NCBI GenBank assembly: GCA_963794385.1
Contig: CAWCDT010000015.1
Span: 1-64,000 of the forward strand
From: Gaiellasilicea sp963794385
GTDB taxonomy: Bacteria; Actinomycetota; Thermoleophilia; Gaiellales; Gaiellaceae
Length of the DNA stretch: 64,000 nt
Reading direction: 5' to 3'
Every line of letters begins with the position of its first letter. Within the stretch, counting starts at the first letter, position 1. The notes beneath the pieces were generated by a model. The model worked only from the letters and a program-made list of their open reading frames with translations. It was not told the DNA's origin and made no database searches. Both the position numbers and the translations under genes were made by a program. Of the stretch, positions 56,584 to 64,000 are shown in pieces.

Positions 56584-57458
56584 GTGGGGTGGGAGGATCG
56601 CGATTGGGCGAAGTGGACGGACGAGGAGCGAGACCGGTTCCTCGGAGGGCGAGCACCCTCGAGCGGGCACCGCCGGCGGAACCGTTCCGGCAGCATCTGG
56701 CGCCGCGACGTCTCCGTTTTCGAGCTCGTCGCGGTTGTCGTCATGCTCTGCGGCTTGGTCGCGATCGCGGCAGAGACCGACGTCGAGCTCGGAACCGTGG
56801 TGGATCGCCTGGCGTCGGCCGTCGAGTCTCCTGCGATCCAGCCCGACGTACCGGGCCTCAGTCCGCCCGGGCCCGACATCGGCGGACCGTGGCCGGGTGG
56901 CGACATCGAGTACTTCAACGCCGCTCCAGAGCACGAGTGGGCGCTTCAGCAGGCGGTCGATGCCTGGAACCGGAGTGGCGCGGGTGTCCGGTTCGTCGCG
57001 ACGACAGCCGCTGCTGCCGATCTTGATCAAGAGGGACGTAGGTCGGCCTTGCGGCCACGGCCGCGCGACGCTCGGATACGCGCCGGGGGCGACGGCGACC
57101 GTGTTCACACAGCCAGGATCGCCGGGGTGCGATCAGTTCTCGGCGGCTCGAGACTGGCACACGAGCTCGGCCACGTGCTCGGTCTCAAGCACGACGACGC
57201 CGATTGCGCCGCGATGAATGCCGCCGGCAGCTTTCGCGGCTCGACCCGCTGCCCGCCGAGCGCCCCCTGGAGTGGCGCTGCCGGCTGCCCGAGGTACGGG
57301 ATGTGCTGGCCGCGACGAAACTCTATGGCGGGACGCCCGTCCCCGACCGCAGCCCCGCAACGTGGGCGCTAGGGACACGACCAGATGGTCTACGAGCGGA
57401 TCCTCGGCCGCGGAGTGCATTGCTTCCGCGTCTGACCGCCGATCAGTCGGCCGTATGA
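56584..57458 (+). CDS. Matrixin-like zinc metalloprotease, frameshifted
   Basis: A membrane-anchored metalloprotease candidate. GTG 56584 gives VGWEDRDWAKWTDEERDRFLG, then a membrane segment (VFELVAVVVMLCGLVAIA). The catalytic domain has WALQQAVDAWNRSGAGVRF, HGRATLGYAPG and LAHELGHVLGLKHDD, the HExxHxxGxxH metzincin motif, then CAAMNAA. The frame changes near 57010, 57150 and 57275; the last two are not simple one-base insertions. The end coordinate is the first stop in the final frame and is approximate. Confidence 0.7.
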
Positions 57459-57543
57459 GTGACGCCCGTCGACGCTCGAGATCGACGTCAAGCTGTAGCG
57501 AACGGCCACGCGGAGCACGCCGGCGTTCGGAACGGCAATCGGG

Positions 57544-57549
57544 CATGAT
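57544..57549 (+). promoter_or_regulatory. -10-like box CATGAT, leaderless start of VOC protein
   Basis: CATGAT ends six bases before ATG 57556 with no ribosome binding site. Confidence 0.35.
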
Positions 57550-57555
57550 CGCGCC

Positions 57556-58344
57556 ATGACCGAATTCACCTCATACGCCGAAGGAACACCCTGCTGGGTC
57601 GACGTCACGAGCCCCGATCTCGACCGCAGCATCGAGTTCTACGGGGGCCTTTTCGGCTGGACCGCGGACCGGGCGACGCAGCCGGAGGCCGGCGGCTACA
57701 CGCTGTTCAGCCTCAACGGGAAGCTCGTCGCCGCCGGGAGCCCGCCGCCGCCCGGCCAGGAGGACGTCCCGTCGCACTGGACGACCTACCTTGCAAGCGA
57801 CGACGCTGATGCGACCACCGAGAAGATCCGTAGCGCCGGCGGCACGGTGATGATGGACCCCTTCGACGTCTTCGACTCCGGACGGATGACGATCGCGCAG
57901 GACCCGACCGGCGCTGTCTTCGGGATCTGGCAGGCGCGCGAGCACATCGGCGCCCAGCTCGCGAACGAGCCCGGGACGCTGAACTGGAACGAGTGCCAGA
58001 CGAACGACCCGGAGAAGGCGGCGGCGTTCTACCAGGAGGTCTTCGGCTACGAGATCGACGAGGCGCCGATGGTCGAGGCCGGCGAGGTGTACCGCGTCCT
58101 CAAGGTCGACGGCAGGGGCATCGCCGGGATCATGCGGATCACGCCGCGGATGGAAGGCGTCACGCCCAACTGGGCGACGACCTTCTCCGTCGCCGGCACG
58201 GACGAGACGATGCGCCGGACCGAGGAGCTCGGCGGAGCGGTGCTCGCGGGCCCGATGGACATCCCGGACGTCGGCCGGCTCGCGGTGCTCCGTGATCCGG
58301 TCGGCGCGGTTTTCTACGTGCTCCAGCCGCCGCCGGAGACCTAA
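57556..58344 (+). CDS. Two-domain VOC (glyoxalase/dioxygenase-fold) protein
   Basis: A 262-residue protein with two vicinal-oxygen-chelate domains. The first begins CWVDVTSPDLDRSIEFYGGLFGW and ends DPTGAVFGIWQA; the second begins NWNECQTNDPEKAAAFYQEVFGYE and ends DPVGAVFYVLQPP. Both have the beta-alpha-beta-beta-beta start and the terminal DPxGAxFxxxQ. Typical of small-molecule binding or hydroxylating proteins; substrate unknown. Frame intact. Confidence 0.87.
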   Translation: MTEFTSYAEGTPCWVDVTSPDLDRSIEFYGGLFGWTADRATQPEAGGYTLFSLNGKLVAAGSPPPPGQEDVPSHWTTYLASDDADATTEKIRSAGGTVMMDPFDVFDSGRMTIAQDPTGAVFGIWQAREHIGAQLANEPGTLNWNECQTNDPEKAAAFYQEVFGYEIDEAPMVEAGEVYRVLKVDGRGIAGIMRITPRMEGVTPNWATTFSVAGTDETMRRTEELGGAVLAGPMDIPDVGRLAVLRDPVGAVFYVLQPPPET

Positions 58345-58347
58345 CGA

Positions 58348-61300
58348 CTACGCGGGCTTGAAGGTGAGCACGAGCTGCGGCGGCTCGCTGCCCTTCTCGC
58401 GCGCGTGCAGCTGCTGCTCGGCGTCCTGGTTCTCGGCCGCGTCCTTGATCAGGAAGCCGTGGTTCTGGCCGCTCGAGTACATGGCCTGGACGAGCGTCTG
58501 CGACGCCCCACTCGCGGTAGCCGCTGCCGGAGGTCGTCGTCACGGCCGAGCCGGTCGTCGCCGGCGCGTTCGCCCAGGTCACGGCGCTCTCCGTCCAGGC
58601 GCCGTTCGAGCCGCAACGCCTCGAGGGTGCGCTGCGCTAGACGAGGCCGAGCGAGGCGTAGAGCCGCAGCTTCGCGGTGTCGAGGACTGCAGCCCGTGCG
58701 GCATCGACGGCAGGTCGAAGCGGACGAGCGCGCGCAGGTTGCCGCCGCTCTTCGACATGAGCTTGAGGATCGAGTCGGAGCCCTTGTTCGACGACGGGCT
58801 GCCTGAGTCGATCCAGGAATCGGCGACCGACGGAGACCGTCTGCGCCGGGCCGCAGTTCGACCGGCGTGCCGCCGGGCTGGATCGTCCACGGCAAGCTCG
58901 CGGCGCGACGTGTCGAGGTTGCCCGCCGCGTCGGAGGCGCGCACCTGGAAGGTGTGCGGGCCGACCGCGAGGTTCGTGTAGGTTGATCGGTGAGACGCAG
59001 GCCGTGAACGGCGCGCGTGTCGAGCGCGCACGCGAACGTCGTGCCGGTCTCCGGCGACATGAAGTGGAAGGTCGCGCTCGTCGCACGTCGTGCTCGACGG
59101 CGGGCCCTGCGGTGATGACCGTCTCGGGCGCCGTCTGGTCGATCGTCCACGAGTAGACGGACGGGCTCGGGTCGGCGTGCCCGGCGGCGTCCACGGCGCG
59201 CACGCGGAAGACATGCGAGCCCGCGGCGAGGCCCGCGATAGCGCGCGGGCTCGTGCACGCCGTCCAGGCGACGTCTCCGGGACGTCGAGCTGGCACTGGA
59301 AGGTCAGGCTGCCGCTCGGCGTGACGTTGTCGCTGCCGGTGAAGGTGAAGCGTCGCCGAGGTCGCTCGTGGTCGCCGCCGAGCGGGTGGCCGGTGAGGCT
59401 GCGTGTCCGGCGGCGTCGTGTCCGGGCCCGGAGGCGGAGGCGGAGGCGGCGGCGGCGCGCCGGGCCCGAGCTGCAGGACGAGCTGCGGCCGGTTGGTGCC
59501 CTTCTCGCGGCAGTGGAACTGCTGCTCCGCGTCCTGGTTCTCGATCGCGTCGCGGATCGAGGAAGCCGTTGTTCGCCGGTCGAGTACATCGCCTGCACGA
59601 GGCCGGCGACGTTCCACTCGCGGTAGCCGGTGCCCGAGCTGACGGTGACGGCGCCGCCGGTCGTCGGCGGCTGGTTCGCCCAGGTCACGCCGCCCTCGCT
59701 CCAGGAGCCGGCGAGCTGGAGGGCCTGGATCGTCCGGCCCGTCTTCGCCGAGCTCGCGAACAGGCGCAGCGTCGCCGACTGGACGACGCAGCCCTGCGGC
59801 ATCGTCGGCAGGTTGAAGCGGACGAGCGCGCGCAGGTTGCCGCCGCTCTTCGACATGACCTTGAGGATCGAGTCGGAGCCCTTGTTGCGACGACGGGCTG
59901 CCGGAGTCGATCCAGGCGTCCGCGTTCGCGGTCAGCGTCGTGCTGCGCGCCGCAGTTCACGGGCGGGGCGAGCCTGGATCGTCCAGCGTGTAAGCCGGCC
60001 GGCGACGGGTCGATGTTCCCGGCCGCGTCGATCGCGCGCACCTGGAACGTGTGCTGGCCGACGCGCGAGGCTCGTGTACGACTTCGGCGAGGTGCAGGCC
60101 GCGAACGCCGCGCGTCGAGCTTGCACTGGAAGGTCGACGCGGCGGTCTCGTGTCGAGGTCGAACGGGAACGAGGCGTTCGTGTCCGTCGTCGTCGCCGGC
60201 GGCTGCGCGCGTCGAGCGTCGTGTTCGGCGCGGTCGTGTCGGGCGGCACGCTGGATCGTCCAGGTGTAGCTCGCCGGCGTCGCGTCGACGTTGCCGGCCG
60301 CGTCGGTCGCGCGCACCTGGAAGGTGTGCGGGCCGACGCGCGAGGCTCGATGTACGTCTTCGGCGTCGTGCAGGCCGCGAAGGTGGCCGGTGTCGAGCTT
60401 GCACTCGAAGGTCAGGCTCGCGGGCCGGTCGACGTTGTCGCTGCACGTGAAGGCGAAGGACGCGTCCGTGTTCCGTCGTCGACGCCGGCGGCTGCGCCGG
60501 TGAACGTCGTCTCGGGCGCGGTCGTGTCGAGCGACCGTCCAGGTGTGGCTCGCCGGCTGCCGTCGTGTTGCCGGCCTCGTCGATCGCGCGGACCTCGAAG
60601 GTGTGCGGGCCCGGCGGCGAGGTTCGGTGTACGGTCTTCGGGCTCGCGCAGGCGCGCGTAGCTCGCGGCTGCCGTCGAGCCGGCACTGGAAGTCGAGCGT
60701 CGCCGGCTGCGTGTGGTTGTCGGCAGCCGGTGAACGTGCCGAGGATCGTCGGACGCCCGGCTGCGTGCCCGTGATCGTTCGCGGCCGGCGCCGTCGGCGT
60801 CGACCGTCCACGTGTAGACCGACGGCTCGAGCTCGAGGTTCTCGTACTCGGAGAGGTCGGTCGCGCGCACGTGGAAGGTGTGCGCGCCGAGGTCGAGGCC
60901 CGTGTAGCGTGATCCGCTCGACGGGCAGGTCGCCGAACCGCGCCGTCGAGCGAGCACTCGAAGGTCGCGGGCTCGTTCGCCGAGAAGGTGAACGTCGCGG
61001 TCGTCGCCGACGTCGGGTCGTCGGGCTGGTCGTCGATGCGTCGTGACCGGCGCGGTCAGGTCGGCGACCTCCCACTCGAACTCGGCGGGCAGGAGGCTGA
61101 CGTGGCCGGCGGCGTTGTACGCCTGGACCTCGAACGTGTACTCCTCGTCGAGCGCGAGGCCGTTGTACGTCCACGGCGACGTGCAGGGCTCCCACGTCGA
61201 TGCCGGTCGGCCTCGCTCGGTCAGGCGGCACTCGAACGTGCTGCCCGGCTGGTCGGACGCTGAACGTGAAGGTCGCGCTCCTGCTCTCGTTCTGGACGCC

Positions 61301-64000
61301 GGGCTCGCGCCGGCTCCTGGTCGACGGGACCGGAGTGGACCGTCGCGATCGGCCGCGCCAGGACCGTGAAGGTGTACGGGCCGGCCGGCGTCAGGTCGAT
61401 CGCGCCGTTCGGCGCTCTTCGCGCGGGCGAGGAGCGTGTGCGTAGCCGACCGGGGCCGTCGAACGCGTACGGGCTGGCGCACGAGTTCCACGTCCGCCGC
61501 CGTCGACCGAGCACTGGAACTCGGCGAGCGGGTCGTGCGAGCCGAATGGAACGTGACCTCGGCGAGCCGGGCGCGGTCTCGACGACTCGGCCTCGCGGCC
61601 CCTCGAGCGATCTCCGTCGTCGGGGCAGAGCTCGGGATCGGCTGCGCGATCGCGAACGGCGAGAGGCCGTCGGTGAGGCCGCAGACGATGCCGTTCGCCT
61701 GGTCGATCGACGTCGTGATCTGGAGCCACGCGCTGCCGTCGAAGTGCAGCAGGCGCGGCTCGTCGAGCGAGCCGGGTCGTACGGGAGGCAGATGGTGACG
61801 TCGCCGGCGTAGGTGGCCGTCGTGGAGACGTCGAAGAAGACGCGCGCCGGCGGCGAGGTAGCCGGCGGGCAGCGTCGGCGCGCCGCGTCGAGCGCGGTGA
61901 CGCGTCGTGAGCCCGGCGCCCGTGACCTCGGCGAAGGTGATGGTCGCGGTGCCGCCGCCCTGGATCGGGAGCGCGAGCTCGACCGGGGCGCCCGCGGCAG
62001 CGTGTTGTTCGGGACCGGCACGCGCGTCCACGAGCGGCTCGCCGGCGTGCGCGTCGACGTTGCCCGCCTGGTCGATCGCGCGGACCTCGAACGTGTGCGC
62101 GCCGACGGCGAGGTCGACGATCTGGTAGCCTGGTCGCAGCCCTCCCAGCCGTCGGTCGCGGCGGCGCTGTCGAGGCGGCACTCGAACGTGAGCTCGAGCG
62201 CCGGCGGTCAGGCCGTCGGTGCCGCTGAAGATGAAGCGTCTCGATCGTGTTCGTGCGCTCGAGCCGTTGGCGGGACCGAGGTCGATGGTCGTGCTCGGGC
62301 GCCGTCGTGTCGGGCACGGCGACCGTCCACACGTACTCGGCCGGCTCCACCTCGAGGGACGCCGAACAGCGTCGTCGCGCGCACCTCGAAGCCCGTGCGT
62401 GCCGTTGGTGAGGTCCGGTGAGCTCGAGCGGCGAGGTGCACGGCTCAACGGCGTCTCGACCGGCTCGTCGACCGGGTCGAGGCGGCAGACGTAGGTCGAG
62501 CCGGGCTGGTCGAAGAAGCTGAGCGTGGCGTCGGCGCTCGTGCTCGTGCCGCCGGGCTCGACGGGGCCGGTGATGACCGTGAGCGGCGGCGCGATGACGT
62601 GCCACGTGTAGCTGCGCCGGCGACAGGTCGGTGACGAGCTCGCGCCGAGCGTGCCGCTGTCGATCGCGGCGACCGTGAACGTGTGCTGGCCGCCGGTCAG
62701 GTTCTGGAGCGTCGAACGGCGAGGAGCAGCGATCGTCTCGGGATCGCGAGCGGCGCCGTCGAGCGAGCACTGGAAGTCGAGGTCGATCGTCGGCGTGCCG
62801 TTGTCGACGCCGCTGAAGTGGAAGGTGACGTTCTCTGGCTCGGGTTGGGCGGCAGCGGGTTGACGAGCTTCGTGTCCGGCGCCTCGACGTCCTCGATCGT
62901 CCAGGTCCACTAGCGCGGCATCGGACGAGAGGAGCTCGAACTGCTCGGTCGCCAGGACCTCGAACGTGTGCTCGACGCCGGGCTGGAGGCCCGTGTAGGT
63001 CGTCGGCGACGCGCAGAAGGTCGGCGGCGAGGTTGTCGAGCGTGCAGAGGAAGCCGCACGTTCGGCCCGGTCTGGTTCGGCCTCGAAGGTGAACGTCGCG
63101 GTCGTGCGCGAGCGTGGTGCCGCCGTCGGCGCGCGGTCGGCGCGCTCAGGAGCGTCGCCACCGGCGGATCGAGCGTGCCGCTCGCCCACGTCGAACACGG
63201 CGGGCTCGAGCGAGCGCGTGCCGAGCTCGGCGACGGCCTGCACGCGGGAAGATCGTGCTCGCCGTACGGGACGCGTGTACGTCGACGCCCGAGGTGCAGG
63301 GCTCGAACGGTCTCGCCCTCGTCGAGCGAGCACTCGAAGGTCGCGTTCGGGTTGTCGGACGTGAAGGTGAAGCTCGACCGTCGGTCGCGTCCGTCTCCGG
63401 GGTCGTGAGCAGGCTCGCGCGGCGTGACGTCGGTGATCGTCGATCGAACGGGTCGGCCTCGATGACGAACTCGTGCGCTCATCGGCGCGGGGTCGGATCG
63501 ACGTTGCCGATGCTCGTCGACCGCGCGGACCTGGAGCCGTGTACGACGCCGCTCTCGAGGTCTTCCTTGACGAGGTAGTGGATCTGCTCGCAGCTCTCCC
63601 ACGTCGCGCCGTCGTCGAGCGAGCACTCGAACTCGAGCTCGAACCAGGACGGTCCGGTTGTCGTCGCCGGTGAACTCGAAGCGGACGCTGTTCGGCTCGA
63701 CGAGGTCGGTCGGGCCGAGCTCCGTCATCGAGACGATCGACGTGTCGGGCTCTTCGACGTCCTCGATCGTCCACTCGTACGTCGGCCGGCGTCTGGTCCA
63801 TGACCTGCTCGCCGTCGATGTTGCGGAACTGGTTGACGGCGCGTGACCTCGAAGTCGTGCTCGCCCTCCTCGACGAGCGGGCCGGCGATGAACGGCGAGG
63901 TGCAGGGCAACGCACGGCGTGCCGTCGACCGAGCAGAGGAAGGTCGCGCCGGCCTGGCGGCTCATGAACGTCGAAGGTCGCGCTGAAGGCGCCGGTCCGC
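58348..64000 (-). CDS. Giant Ig-like repeat surface protein with two DNRLRE modules (partial, many frameshifts)
   Basis: C-terminal part of a very large extracellular protein; the N-terminus lies beyond the window. About fifteen repeats at ~280-bp spacing read TAPxTxIxxGP ... FxFxxxxxxxxFECxLD ... CTSPxxYxxLxxGxHTFxVRAxDxAGNxDxxPAxYxWxI. A distinct beta module (ATITFAEVTGAGLTT, LLHFDGSAWLQITTSIDQ, GLSPFAIAQP) sits at about 62.0-61.6 kb. DNRLRE domains (SGGNLRALVRFNLP, TGYREWNVAGLVQAMYS, NQDAEQQFH) lie near 59.5-59.9 and 58.35-58.85 kb, the second ending FKPA. The frame changes every 30-150 bases; the protein cannot be translated as given. Function inferred: adhesion or matrix. Confidence 0.75.

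Noticed and set aside
58348..64000. A CRISPR-like or satellite array
   Set aside because: The period is ~280 bp and the units are coding Ig-like domains, not 28-37 bp repeats with unique spacers.

Overview
The window is a 64 kb, very GC-rich stretch with dense, often overlapping genes, GTG starts and many short intergenic gaps. Gene content points to an actinobacterium. The pointers are a CysO-type sulfur-carrier cysteine pathway with a JAMM protease, an Lhr helicase next to a Nei2-like glycosylase, leaderless-type promoters, and a short primary sigma factor. The secreted repeat proteins and the ParA/FtsZ pair fit an uncultured Thermoleophilia (Gaiellales/Solirubrobacterales-like) lineage. 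That placement is inference from gene families, not a phylogeny. No rRNA, tRNA, CRISPR array or insertion sequence was found, and no gap longer than about 300 bases lacks a gene.

Layout. 1-2955 (minus): a membrane RnfD/NqrB-like module fused to FG-GAP/ASPIC repeats, running off the left edge. 3.1-11.8 kb: a sugar uptake and catabolism locus with a xylose/ribose-type ABC transporter, two Gfo/Idh/MocA dehydrogenases, a GlcG-family protein, a xylose-isomerase-like enzyme, a xylulokinase and an SDR. 11.9-15.2 kb (minus): a coupled operon of rhodanese-ThiF protein, CysO, CysM, JAMM protease and MBL-fold protein for sulfur-carrier-dependent cysteine synthesis. 15.2-34 kb: a TPR protein, the primary sigma factor, a glycoside hydrolase, two M20 peptidases, an amidohydrolase, a secreted fibronectin-like protein, fumarylacetoacetase with two partners, acyl-CoA dehydrogenase, a methyltransferase, an aminotransferase, a PLD-like protein, an HhH-GPD glycosylase and a phytase-like esterase.

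34-41 kb holds a cyclase/ATPase/TPR regulator, then the most interesting locus: a split borosin system. It has an OphMA/SonM-type alpha-N-methyltransferase (37161-37889) and a tiny precursor (37886-38155) ending in a hydrophobic core (GAIIICVVFPPI), with its own TTGACC-17-TAGCGT promoter. A secreted penicillin-acylase-family hydrolase is encoded divergently. 41-50.8 kb: Lhr helicase, Nei2-like glycosylase, an unknown protein, a bicupin, ParA, and an FtsZ with a 133-residue N-terminal extension. 50.8-58.3 kb: a flippase-like membrane protein, gamma-glutamyltransferase, GNAT, an XRE/nucleotidyltransferase pair, a beta-propeller protein, a matrixin-like protease and a VOC protein. 58.3-64 kb (minus): the C-terminal part of a giant Ig-like repeat protein with two DNRLRE modules, running off the right edge.

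Two window-wide patterns matter for a reader. First, many genes that lead a transcription unit carry a TANNNT-type -10 box exactly 6-7 bases before the start codon, implying leaderless mRNAs. Second, a dozen or more otherwise intact genes are broken by frameshifts, most repaired by deleting one base, with extreme density in the 58-64 kb repeats. These look like uncorrected sequencing or assembly errors rather than real gene decay.
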